Of a DNA stretch of 64,000 nucleotides, positions 27,534-35,889 are shown piece after piece. The position numbers were made by a program, and so were the translations under genes. The notes beneath the pieces were generated by a model. That model did not search any database. It was not told the origin of the DNA and saw nothing but the letters and a program-made list of their open reading frames with translations. The DNA comes from an uncultured Cedecea sp. (GTDB lineage: Bacteria; Pseudomonadota; Gammaproteobacteria; Enterobacterales; Enterobacteriaceae): positions 434,001-498,000 of the forward strand of contig NZ_CANMLV010000001.1 in assembly GCF_947498825.1 (NCBI RefSeq). The letters are read 5' to 3'. Position 1 is the first letter of the stretch. Each line of letters opens with the position of its first letter.

Positions 27534-28625
27534 TTATTCCCCTGCTTTTCTGATGCGAATGCCATTATCGGCATTAAAAACATGGATACCTGAAAGCTTA
27601 GGTTGCAACCAAATGGTTTCACCTTCCCGAACCTCAAGACGCTGTTTAAAGACCGAGGTAAAGGCTCCGCCTCCCGTGTTACAGAACAACTGCATATCAG
27701 AACCCGTATTTTCGATAGCGGTAATCGTCGCGGCCAGAGTATCTTCACGAGCTTCATAAACCACGTTAACTTGCTCAGGACGAATGGCATAAACCACCTG
27801 TTGCCCATGAGTCACATCCAGACCCTGCGGGAGTGCCAGTAATGAGCCATCTTTCAAACGCAAGTGTGCCTGAACGCCTTCAAGTCGGACTTCACCGTGG
27901 AGCTGGTTAATTTCTGGGGAACCGATAAAACCAGCAACAAACAGATTCGCTGGTTTGTCATACAGTTCCAGCGGAGTCCCGGCCTGTTCGATATACCCAT
28001 CACGTAAAACCACAATCATCTGGCCCATCGTCATGGCTTCAATTTGGTCATGGGTGACATAAACTGAGGTAGTTTTCAAACGACGATGCAGTTCGCGGAT
28101 CTCACCACGAACCTGAGTACGTAACTTAGCATCGAGATTCGATAAAGGTTCATCAAATAAAAAAACCTGCGGCTGGCGAACAATTGCTCGTCCCATCGCA
28201 ACGCGCTGTCGCTGACCACCGGAAAGATCTTTTGGCAATCTTTCAAGTAACGGCTCTAGTCCCAGTAAAGAGGCGGCATCAGTGACTTTTTTATTAATTT
28301 CTGTCTTTGGTACTTTCGCCATTTTTAAAGCAAAACCCATATTTTCACGGACCGTCATTTGCGGGTAGAGCGCATAGCTCTGAAAAACCATCGCAATATC
28401 ACGCAGTTTAGGTTCAACATCAGTGACATTTTTATCATTGATATGTACCTCTCCCCCCGTAATTTCTTCAAGCCCGGCAATCATGCGTAGTAATGTTGAC
28501 TTGCCACAACCACTGGGGCCGACCAGGACACAAAACTCGCCATCAGGAATGGTCAATGAAACGCCTTTAATCACCTGTGCATCACCATATGATTTACGCA
28601 CACCGTTCAGTACAACAGATCCCAT
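27534..28625 (-). CDS. UgpC/MsmK-type ABC ATPase for oligosaccharide uptake
   Basis: ATP-binding subunit of a CUT1 importer, 363 residues. Walker A GPSGCGKST (about residue 37), signature LSGGQRQRVAMGRA and Walker B VFLFDEPLSNLDAKLR are present, followed by the OB-fold regulatory domain (VYAIRPEQVNVVYE and YIEQAGTPLELYDKPANLFVA linker). It is transcribed after the two permeases and before the cytosolic lyase. TogA of the pectic-oligomer importer and UgpC are family members. The locus context favours uronate oligomers. Confidence 0.9.
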   Translation of the reverse strand: MGSVVLNGVRKSYGDAQVIKGVSLTIPDGEFCVLVGPSGCGKSTLLRMIAGLEEITGGEVHINDKNVTDVEPKLRDIAMVFQSYALYPQMTVRENMGFALKMAKVPKTEINKKVTDAASLLGLEPLLERLPKDLSGGQRQRVAMGRAIVRQPQVFLFDEPLSNLDAKLRTQVRGEIRELHRRLKTTSVYVTHDQIEAMTMGQMIVVLRDGYIEQAGTPLELYDKPANLFVAGFIGSPEINQLHGEVRLEGVQAHLRLKDGSLLALPQGLDVTHGQQVVYAIRPEQVNVVYEAREDTLAATITAIENTGSDMQLFCNTGGGAFTSVFKQRLEVREGETIWLQPKLSGIHVFNADNGIRIRKAGE

Positions 28626-28634
28626 AATGCCCCC

Positions 28635-29474
28635 TTATCCTTTAACCGCGCCGGACATAATTCCGCGATTGAAATGTTTTTGCAGCCCCAGGTATACGAT
28701 GATGCTTGGCAGCATCGCCAGCAGAGTAATCGCAATAAAAATATTCGGTGTAATGCTCTCATCTGTACGTAACGTACCTAAAATCACCGGGATCGTGTTG
28801 AGACTATCCTGATTAACAACAATGAGCGGCAACAGATACTGATCCCAAATCATGATGAATCCGAAGGTCACAACAGTACCCAGCGCCGGTTTCACCAGCG
28901 GTAAAATAACGTGGAAGAAAATCTGCCATTCGTTACAACCATCAATACGCGCAGCCTCTTCCAACTCTTTGGGGATGGCTGCCATAAATTCACTTAATAC
29001 AAAGATGGAAAAAGCCCAACCGACAATCGGCAATATCATGCCGAGATAGCTGTTATAGATAGAGACATCAAGCAATGGCAGACGCCAGTTGATAATCATA
29101 TAAAGCGGAATAGCGATAACTTCTTCCGGTAATATCATGGTGGATAAAATCACCAGACTCACCACTGCAACACCACGGAATTTCTTTCGTGCCAGTGCAT
29201 AGGCTGCAAGGGCACTGACTGAAACCTGCAAAATAGTGCCGAAGAATACTACCACCATCGAGTTCAGCAGATAGCGCCAGACACCAATGTCCTGCCAGGC
29301 GAAGATAAAATTTTCCAAAGAAAACTCATTCGGCCAGGCGAGCAGTTCACCCGGTTTAACCGGCGCGCCACTGAAGGCCGTCGCAACAATTCCCCAAAAC
29401 GGCCCGACAAAAACAAACAGCAGTACTGCATAGATGCACCAGCGCCCTGCTATATCCCAACGTTTACCTAACAT
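28635..29474 (-). CDS. CUT1 ABC transporter permease (MalG/UgpE type)
   Basis: Inner-membrane permease, 279 residues, six helices. The EAA motif is present (EEAARIDGCNEWQIFFHVILPLVKPA, about residues 192-217). The ATG at 29474 has AAGGAGC upstream. It is the partner of the permease at 29484-30419 in an operon with binding protein, ATPase and lyase. Confidence 0.9.
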   Translation of the reverse strand: MLGKRWDIAGRWCIYAVLLFVFVGPFWGIVATAFSGAPVKPGELLAWPNEFSLENFIFAWQDIGVWRYLLNSMVVVFFGTILQVSVSALAAYALARKKFRGVAVVSLVILSTMILPEEVIAIPLYMIINWRLPLLDVSIYNSYLGMILPIVGWAFSIFVLSEFMAAIPKELEEAARIDGCNEWQIFFHVILPLVKPALGTVVTFGFIMIWDQYLLPLIVVNQDSLNTIPVILGTLRTDESITPNIFIAITLLAMLPSIIVYLGLQKHFNRGIMSGAVKG

Positions 29475-29483
29475 TTCAGCTCC

Positions 29484-30419
29484 TTAGTAACGTGCGATAC
29501 GCTTTTTCAGCGTCAGATGACAAATGGTTAAAATCACCGTAAAGCTGAACAGCAAGAACGACACCGCAGAAGCGTAGCCATAATCGAACTGTTCAAAACC
29601 GAGCTTATAGATATGGGTCATTATCATCTCAGTCGAGTTAGAGGGTCCCCCGCCAGTGGTGGCGTACACTTCAGCGAAGACTCGAAAACCGCGAATAAAG
29701 GAAAGCATTAAGACCACCGACAGCGCAGGGATCATGCCAGGCAACGTCACGTAGAGCAGACGATTCCACCAACTGGCACCATCCACATTTGCAGCGTCAT
29801 AAAGATCCCGACTAATACCTGCCAGTCCGGCGATAAATATCACCATGTCATAGGGGATAGCTTTCCAGATATGCAACAGCATGATTATCCATATCGCCTG
29901 ATCAGTACTGGCAAGAAAGCCCTGATCTTCTATTCCAAACCAACTTAAGAACTGATTAACGACACCATTTGGTGTTGGATTAAACAGAATTCGCCACATT
30001 TCTGCGACGATTGCCGCACTGGTTACTGCCGGTAAAAAGATAGCGGTACGGATAAAACGTAAATGACGTGCCGGGCCTTCCAACAACATTGCCAGAAAGA
30101 AAGCACAGAATGCGGCAACAACCATAGTGACGACTACATAGAGTAAGGTATTCCATACCGCGGCATGCAGTGCCTGATCGGCAAAAGCACGGGCAAAGTT
30201 TTCAAACCCGACCCACTCATCGGGCTGATTAAAATTCACCTTATAGAAGCTCATAACCAGCCCCTGAATCATGGGGATGAATTTGAACCAACTAAAGATA
30301 ATCAGAGCTGGCATCAGAAACAGCCACGGGATCAGCGCGCGTTTACGTTTCGGCGTCAGCCAACCCGTTATGCCGGAAGATAAGCCTCTGGGGGTCGGAG
30401 TCGATTTTGTTTCATGCAT
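29484..30419 (-). CDS. CUT1 ABC transporter permease (MalF/UgpA type)
   Basis: Permease of about 311 residues with six helices. The first is LIPWLFLMPALIIFSWF, and the EAA motif is YDAANVDGASWWNRLLYVTLPG (about residue 214). The ATG at 30419 (MHETKS) has AAAGAGG seven bases upstream and is preferred. ATG codons at 30425 and 30440 are alternatives, the last overlapping the binding-protein stop. Second gene of the operon. Confidence 0.88.
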   Translation of the reverse strand: MHETKSTPTPRGLSSGITGWLTPKRKRALIPWLFLMPALIIFSWFKFIPMIQGLVMSFYKVNFNQPDEWVGFENFARAFADQALHAAVWNTLLYVVVTMVVAAFCAFFLAMLLEGPARHLRFIRTAIFLPAVTSAAIVAEMWRILFNPTPNGVVNQFLSWFGIEDQGFLASTDQAIWIIMLLHIWKAIPYDMVIFIAGLAGISRDLYDAANVDGASWWNRLLYVTLPGMIPALSVVLMLSFIRGFRVFAEVYATTGGGPSNSTEMIMTHIYKLGFEQFDYGYASAVSFLLFSFTVILTICHLTLKKRIARY

Positions 30420-30436
30420 ACTCATGCCTCTTTGCC

Positions 30437-31726
30437 TCATTTAGCCAGCACGTCTTGCTTTTCCAGCTCGCTATTCACTTTTATATTGAGCGCATCGAGT
30501 TCCTGCGCAATATTGCCATCGCAGTTAGCGAGAATACGATTAAAGCCTTCGGCGGTTATCTGACGCACAGGAGTCCAGTTTGGAATTTGCGGAACATAGC
30601 GGCCTTGGTGGTTATACAGGCTGGCAAAAGTAGCCCAACGGTCATCCTGATAGACTTCTTTTACATCGACATCTTTATTGACAGCCAGGCGAACTACCGG
30701 AATATTTTTCGAACCTTTACCCATACCGATTTCCTGACCTTCTTTCGAAATCATAAATTCGATAAATTTGCGCGCTTCTTCTTTCTGTTTGCTGCTCTTC
30801 ATCAGGAATACAGTTGTTCCTTCCGCCAGCGTGGCTGAATTTTTCGGGCCTTCGAGAGTGACAACTTCGTACTGTTCTTTACCTGGGTCTCTATCAAATA
30901 CCGCAATATGGTAAGGCCCAGTGAAGAACATCCCGACTTGTCCGGAACGGAAGGATGGAATGACATCAGCAGTGGTAGCATTTATCGCACCAGGCTGAGC
31001 GACTTTTTCGCAGATCATGGTACGCATGAAATTAATCGCTTCTGCGACTTCTGGTGTATTAAGCGTGGCGGTAAATTTACCGTCTTTCTCAGAGACATAA
31101 TCTCCACCAGCCTGCCAGATAAATGGGGTTAAAAACCAACTGGTATAGCCGCGAGTGGTTGAACCTGGAATATTAAACCCGTAAGTATCATTTTTTCCGT
31201 TACCGTCAGGATCCTCTTGGGTGAAAGCATGAGCCAGTTTCATGACGTCTTCCCAAGTTTTCGGTTGCGGATAACCTAGTTTTTCACGCCAGTCTTTACG
31301 CACAAACAAAGCAAAGGTTTGCGCCGAGGTTGGTACACCATAATATTTACCGTCGATATAACGCGTACTGTCCCAGGCGGTAGAATAAAGGTTATCGCCA
31401 CCCGCGATAGTTTTTGGATCTATCTCATCAACGATACCGAGCTGAATAAACTGACCCAGCGAAGCGGCATCATTGAAGATAAGGTCGGGTAAGGCATTAC
31501 CGGCCGCAGCACGCGCCAGTCGCTGTTCAAAATCAGTCGTAGCATTGAAATATTCGATTTTTATACCGGTTTTTTTCTCAAAAGCTTCTGCTTCTTGCTG
31601 GTAAATATTTTTAGAATCGTTACTGGCGCGGATCCAGACATTTAGCGTGGAAGCGGCAAAACTTTGCCCGATCCCCAGCCCCAAGGTCGAAATGAGTAAC
31701 AGTGAACGTAATTGATTCGTAGACAT
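30437..31726 (-). CDS. Periplasmic oligosaccharide-binding protein (CUT1, UgpB/TogB type)
   Basis: Family 1 extracellular solute-binding protein, 429 residues. It has a signal peptide about residues 1-24 (MSTNQLRSLLLISTLGLGIG ... FAA), then LNVWIRASNDSKNIYQQEAE, the LPDLIFNDAASLGQFIQLG hinge region and YGVPTSAQTFALFVRKDW. It is the first gene of the importer-lyase operon and divergent from the secreted lyase gene at 32282. Length and family match TogB, the oligogalacturonide-binding protein, but the neighbouring enzymes suggest an alginate- or glucuronan-type oligomer. Confidence 0.9.
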   Translation of the reverse strand: MSTNQLRSLLLISTLGLGIGQSFAASTLNVWIRASNDSKNIYQQEAEAFEKKTGIKIEYFNATTDFEQRLARAAAGNALPDLIFNDAASLGQFIQLGIVDEIDPKTIAGGDNLYSTAWDSTRYIDGKYYGVPTSAQTFALFVRKDWREKLGYPQPKTWEDVMKLAHAFTQEDPDGNGKNDTYGFNIPGSTTRGYTSWFLTPFIWQAGGDYVSEKDGKFTATLNTPEVAEAINFMRTMICEKVAQPGAINATTADVIPSFRSGQVGMFFTGPYHIAVFDRDPGKEQYEVVTLEGPKNSATLAEGTTVFLMKSSKQKEEARKFIEFMISKEGQEIGMGKGSKNIPVVRLAVNKDVDVKEVYQDDRWATFASLYNHQGRYVPQIPNWTPVRQITAEGFNRILANCDGNIAQELDALNIKVNSELEKQDVLAK

Positions 31727-32281
31727 GGTTCCATATCCTTTATTGTAGGGTCGTAAGATAAATAAAGATGCTGCCAGTTGATATATCCCCCGGCAATTAA
31801 TAAGAAAAATAAAAAACTTTCTTATTAATTCACTTATTACATTAAAAGTATTTCAGCGCATTGAATTATTTAATAGAAAGGAAAGTGGCAATGCAATAAA
31901 ACAAAAAAGAAATTGTATTTTAAAATGAAAAAACTTGACCCATATCACTACAAAAAACTTTAAAAAAAATATTAAAAATTAAAATACAAATTAAATCAAT
32001 TACTTAAAATATTTCACAATTACCTGTGAATTAGGTTGTTTTCTTTAAAATGGTAAATTACGTGATCCAAGACACAATTATTCGGGTGTTTTTTAGTCAA
32101 ATTGACAAACAAGATCAGCATCACAAAAAAAAACTTTACGCCTTTTAAACTCCCACAATCAAATTTGAAACAATGTTTCCCTTTGATAAAGACCACTATT
32201 ATTTAAATTTATACAAACACCGAAAAATATATCATTCGTGAATATTATTGTGTTCGATATTTATACTTAAGGATTATTTTT
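31727..32281. promoter_or_regulatory. Divergent control region of the uronate locus
   Basis: 555 bases of AT-rich DNA between the importer operon and the secreted lyase operon. It contains the KdgR-like box listed separately. Poly-A/T stretches (31880-32010) suggest curved DNA or silencer binding. No gene is seen. Confidence 0.5.
32164..32182. promoter_or_regulatory. KdgR-like operator upstream of the secreted lyase operon
   Basis: TTTGAAACAATGTTTCCCT has the perfect core palindrome GAAACA-A-TGTTTC of the KdgR box (consensus about AATRAAAYNNYRTTTYATT). It lies about 100 bases before the start at 32282. KdgR represses pectin and uronate genes and is released by 2-keto-3-deoxygluconate. Confidence 0.65.
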
Positions 32282-33526
32282 ATGGCTCGATTATCGTACC
32301 GCAGCGCTTTATGTCTTGCTTTCGTATTATCCGGAACCAGTATCGGATTATATGCAGCAGAGACGGGTCCCTATGTTATTGATAATAAAGATTTAGCTTT
32401 AAGTCTCGAACAAATTCGTGCAGGTAATCCTCTGTTTATTAAAGCAGAAAATGCTTTAATCAAAAAAGCTAATCTGGCACTTAAGCAACCTTTGCTCTCT
32501 GTTATGGATAAAACATTGCTGGCGGCGAGCGGCGATAAGCATGATTACTACAGTTTTCCACCTTACTGGTGGCCGGACCCGTCTAAAAAAGATGGTCTGC
32601 CCTATATTCGTAAAGATGGTCAGACGAATCCCGATGCCAACAGCGATGCTACCGACAAAAAACGTCTGGTGAAGATGAGCAATAATGTCTATGACCTCTC
32701 ACTGGCCTGGTATTTTACCCAAGATAAAGCCTACGCTGAAAAGGCCGTAGAACAAATCCGCACCTGGTTTCTGGCCCCCGCGACTCGTATGAATCCAAAT
32801 CTGGCTTATGCTCAGGCGATCCCCGGCATTAATACCGGACGCGGTATTGGGATCATCGATAGCCGGGCACTGGTGCAGGTGGTTGATGCTATCGAGTTAC
32901 TACGCCCGTCAGGTTTAATCAGCGACAGTGAATATAAACAACTACAGCTTTGGTTTGGCGATTTTTATCACTGGATGGTCACCAGCGATAATGGCTTTGA
33001 GGAAGATAACTGGCATAACAACCACGGTACTTATTACGATCTGCAAGCAGCCACTTTTGCCTTGTTTAGTGGCAAGACTGAAGAGGCTAAAAAACGTTTA
33101 AATATCACGCAGATTCGCCGTATTCCGGGTCATTTTGATACTGAAGGTCGTCAGATGGGTGAACTGGAACGGACACGTCCATGGCACTACAGTAACTTTA
33201 ATCTGGAAGCCTATAGCCAGTTAGGGAAGCTAGGTGAAAAAACGAAGGTTGATGTCTGGAATCATGAAATTGATAAGCACAATCTGTTGAAGGGTTATAC
33301 CTATATTGCCAGTTTTGTGGATAGTGAAACACCGTGGCCATGGAAAGATCTCGATAAAACTGATGATAAAAAAGCCCTGTTTAATCTTTCCAGAGCGGCG
33401 CTTGCCTGGCCAGATAATGCCTTACTCAATGCTAAGGCTCAGTATTTGCAAGCCAAGTATCCGGAAGATATTACCATTCTGATAGCACCACTACCGGTTC
33501 AGTCTGCGGGCGGAGATAAAAAATAA
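32282..33526 (+). CDS. Secreted alginate-lyase-fold polysaccharide lyase (paralogue 1)
   Basis: 414 residues, with a signal peptide (MARLSYRSALCLAFVLSGTS ... cleaved near YAA-E), so periplasmic or exported. It has the alginate_lyase alpha/alpha-barrel domain. The DYYSFPPYWWPDPSKKDGLP block (about residue 83) and MNPNLAYAQAIPG precede the catalytic WHNNHGT (Asn246-Asn247-His248). The ELERTRPWHYSNFNLEA block carries Arg297 and Tyr303. Alginate and glucuronan lyases of PL5/PL38 use an Asn-His-(Arg)-Tyr set at comparable sites. The stop overlaps the start of the heparinase-type gene by one base. Predicted to cut a uronate polymer by beta-elimination. Confidence 0.88.
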   Translation: MARLSYRSALCLAFVLSGTSIGLYAAETGPYVIDNKDLALSLEQIRAGNPLFIKAENALIKKANLALKQPLLSVMDKTLLAASGDKHDYYSFPPYWWPDPSKKDGLPYIRKDGQTNPDANSDATDKKRLVKMSNNVYDLSLAWYFTQDKAYAEKAVEQIRTWFLAPATRMNPNLAYAQAIPGINTGRGIGIIDSRALVQVVDAIELLRPSGLISDSEYKQLQLWFGDFYHWMVTSDNGFEEDNWHNNHGTYYDLQAATFALFSGKTEEAKKRLNITQIRRIPGHFDTEGRQMGELERTRPWHYSNFNLEAYSQLGKLGEKTKVDVWNHEIDKHNLLKGYTYIASFVDSETPWPWKDLDKTDDKKALFNLSRAALAWPDNALLNAKAQYLQAKYPEDITILIAPLPVQSAGGDKK

Positions 33527-35547
33527 TGATGCAATTCAACGGGCAATGGCCAAAAATTGCCTCTCGTGCTGTGCATAGCAGCACTGTTGAACAGCTGAGT
33601 ACGGAATATGCACCGCTGCTTGATGCACCAGTGCATATTCCGCAAAGCGGCATTGCCAGCTGGAATCTGTACTATTTTTGCCCGCAGCATAGCGTGCGAC
33701 TGGTCTGGGACAAAAACGAACCAACCCGTCATTGTTGCCCTGTTGATGGCGAAGTCTTTAGTGGCGAACCTTATGACAGTGCATGGTGGCGCGTGATGAA
33801 TGGCTACAACGCAAGCGCTTGCTATCACATGGGTTTGCTGTGGCAGTTAACCGGTGAGTCTCGTTACGCTGACAAAGTCGCTGAGATACTACTCGGCTAT
33901 GCCGAGTTCTATCCCGACTACGAGGTCCACGGCAATATTCCCCATAATGGCCCCGGGAAGATGAATGCCCAAACTCTGTGTGAGGCAAATTGTATCCTTG
34001 ATTTAGCACTAGGTTACGATTTTATTGTCGATACCCTGAGTACTGAACAGCAACAATTTATCACTAGCCGGTTACTGCGCAGTGCGGCCGATTTTCTCAG
34101 TCACCACCGTAGCCCACAAATTCATAATCATGAAGTGAAGATCAATGCGGCCTTGGCAATTCTGGGCTTTATACTTAAAGATGACTCCCTGCTCGATTTA
34201 GCTGTTAACCAGATCTATGGTCTGCGCTGGCAGCTTGAGAATGGTTTATTAGACGAAGGATTATGGTTTGAAGGTTCTGTCCATTACCACTTCTATGCGC
34301 TCCAGGGATTTTTTGCTTTTGAAAAAATGGCGTATGGCAGTCCATGGAGCCTGACGAATGGCCCATGGTACCAAAAGATGCTGAATTTCCCGCTGAGGTT
34401 ACTGCTGCCAGGTGGCACGTTCCCGCGCCTGAATGATTGTATCGCCGGACAAGAACAGTTACATCATAACGATATTTACGAATTTGCCTGGCATATCTGG
34501 CAGAACCCACACTATGCCGCAGTACTGAACTTCACTGATAACGGTAAAAAAACCCTGGAAGCATTGCTCTGGCGCGATGTGCCATTACCGACGCCTGTCG
34601 AGCCCTTGTTACCGACAGGATCCCTGTTTGCGCCTGATGCAGGACTGACAATGTGGCGTCGTCCTGGCAAGGACGAAGTGATTATGATTAAACACAGTCC
34701 TTATGGTGGAGAGCACGATCATTACGATCGCTTAAGTCTACTTATTTGGCAGGACAGTTTTCCACTGCTACCAGACTTAGGTACCACCGGCTATGGTGCC
34801 CGAATGCACTATGACTACTACAAAAATAGTGCCACACATAACACGATTACCGTTAATCAGAGTAACCAACCGCCCACACATCCTGTCGTGCTCAACTGGC
34901 ATCAAGGAGATAACTACTACTGGCTTGACTGTGAAGCAGACTGGCGTAAAACACCACCAGCATTAAATAGCCATACTCGCGTCGAATGGGATGCTCATGC
35001 CTGGCGTGATATTCGCTTTCGTCGTCGTTTATTGTGGATAGATGATGTTTTAATAGATTTGTCGACTGTTGATAACCCACATCATCAGCAACTGGACTGG
35101 ACTTTGCATTTATCAGCAAAAGCACTCGACCAAAGTGGCTTACCGGCAGTATTTGCTGAGACGGGTCCACTACAGATTATGCGCGACGCTACTGTTATTC
35201 CATTACAGCATTGTCAGCCACGTCATTTTTCTCATGCGCAGGGCACTCTGGCACTCTGGCTGGCTGGTACTGAAAAAACGGAGTTATGGCAAGGATATGC
35301 ACCAAATAACCCAGCGCTAACCGACCTCAGCTACCTCGTTTTACGCAATCGGCAGCCTCAAGCCTGGTTTGCCTGCGTCTGGGACTTTACCCGTACCACT
35401 CCGCTCACTGAGGTGAACATACAGAATAGGCCTGAACATACCACTTTGACTTTACGGCGGGCTGAGCATACACAACAGATAGTGATTTTTCACGATCCAC
35501 ATTCATTACCGGAAAGTAAGCAGTCATCCCTCTTAAAGGTGCTGTAA
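33526..35547 (+). CDS. Cytosolic heparinase II/III-family (PL15-like) oligouronate lyase
   Basis: 673 residues, no signal peptide. An N-terminal alpha/alpha-toroid (residues about 1-330, including HNHEVKINAALAILGF and EGLWFEGSVHYHFYALQG) is followed by the Hepar_II_III beta-sandwich domain with GGEHDHYDRLSLLIW (about residue 404) and HNTITVNQ. This architecture is shared by exo-acting oligoalginate lyases such as PL15 and PL17 and by heparinases. It probably releases unsaturated monouronate from oligomers. Translation is coupled to the preceding secreted lyase. A terminator carrying an inserted repeat follows. Confidence 0.87.
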   Translation: MMQFNGQWPKIASRAVHSSTVEQLSTEYAPLLDAPVHIPQSGIASWNLYYFCPQHSVRLVWDKNEPTRHCCPVDGEVFSGEPYDSAWWRVMNGYNASACYHMGLLWQLTGESRYADKVAEILLGYAEFYPDYEVHGNIPHNGPGKMNAQTLCEANCILDLALGYDFIVDTLSTEQQQFITSRLLRSAADFLSHHRSPQIHNHEVKINAALAILGFILKDDSLLDLAVNQIYGLRWQLENGLLDEGLWFEGSVHYHFYALQGFFAFEKMAYGSPWSLTNGPWYQKMLNFPLRLLLPGGTFPRLNDCIAGQEQLHHNDIYEFAWHIWQNPHYAAVLNFTDNGKKTLEALLWRDVPLPTPVEPLLPTGSLFAPDAGLTMWRRPGKDEVIMIKHSPYGGEHDHYDRLSLLIWQDSFPLLPDLGTTGYGARMHYDYYKNSATHNTITVNQSNQPPTHPVVLNWHQGDNYYWLDCEADWRKTPPALNSHTRVEWDAHAWRDIRFRRRLLWIDDVLIDLSTVDNPHHQQLDWTLHLSAKALDQSGLPAVFAETGPLQIMRDATVIPLQHCQPRHFSHAQGTLALWLAGTEKTELWQGYAPNNPALTDLSYLVLRNRQPQAWFACVWDFTRTTPLTEVNIQNRPEHTTLTLRRAEHTQQIVIFHDPHSLPESKQSSLLKVL

Positions 35548-35567
35548 ATATTACTCTGTCTGTTAAT

Positions 35568-35586
35568 AACGGCGCCTTGCGCCGTT
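35568..35586 (+). terminator. Terminator hairpin, first copy, after the heparinase-type gene
   Basis: Perfect arms AACGGCGC / GCGCCGTT around CTT, followed by T. A second near-copy of this hairpin lies at 35729-35747, on the other side of a repeat element. Confidence 0.7.
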
Positions 35587-35728
35587 TCAGATTGCTGACA
35601 AAGAAGGAAAAAACGTGGTTTTTCCTTCTTTGTGTTATTAGCCGAAAATCAATTCATTGATTTTACTGTTTATTTTCGTAAATAAGCGCTAAGAATTAGA
35701 TATCACTTTAGCTTTGTCATCAGTCTCT
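35587..35728 (+). repeat. ~142-bp palindromic intergenic element, copy A
   Basis: Near-identical over about 140 bases to the reverse complement of 46882-47020. It contains a 16-bp-stem hairpin (ACAAAGAAGGAAAAA / TTTTTCCTTCTTTGT), a second hairpin AAAATCAAT / ATTGATTTT, and GACAAAG ... CTTTGTC near its ends like terminal inverted repeats. It has no coding capacity. It is flanked on both sides by copies of the same local terminator hairpin. Confidence 0.85.
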
Positions 35729-35750
35729 AACGGCGTCTCGCGCCGTTTTC
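35729..35750 (+). terminator. Terminator hairpin, second copy
   Basis: AACGGCG / CGCCGTT arms with loop TCTCG, followed by TTTTC. It differs only slightly from the copy at 35568-35586. Confidence 0.75.
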
Positions 35751-35776
35751 TATTCGATTAAGTACCCATAAATGAA

Positions 35777-35795
35777 TTTGAAATGCCGTTTCTTT
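35777..35795. promoter_or_regulatory. KdgR-like box upstream of lyase paralogue 2
   Basis: TTTGAAATGCCGTTTCTTT fits RAAAYNNYRTTT of the KdgR consensus. It lies about 95 bases before the start at 35890, the same spacing as the box before paralogue 1. Confidence 0.5.
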
Positions 35796-35889
35796 TTGAT
35801 CCTTATTGCCATTGATCCACTTTATTGAAACGCAGTAAGGTATCTATAAGCACCATTGTGTTTATATTTGATAACGGAGTATTTTGCTC

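Noticed and set aside
32028-32045. Possible CRP site (TTCACAATTACCTGTGAA)
   Set aside because: The half-sites are in the reverse order (TCACA...TGTGA) compared with the CRP consensus TGTGA...TCACA.
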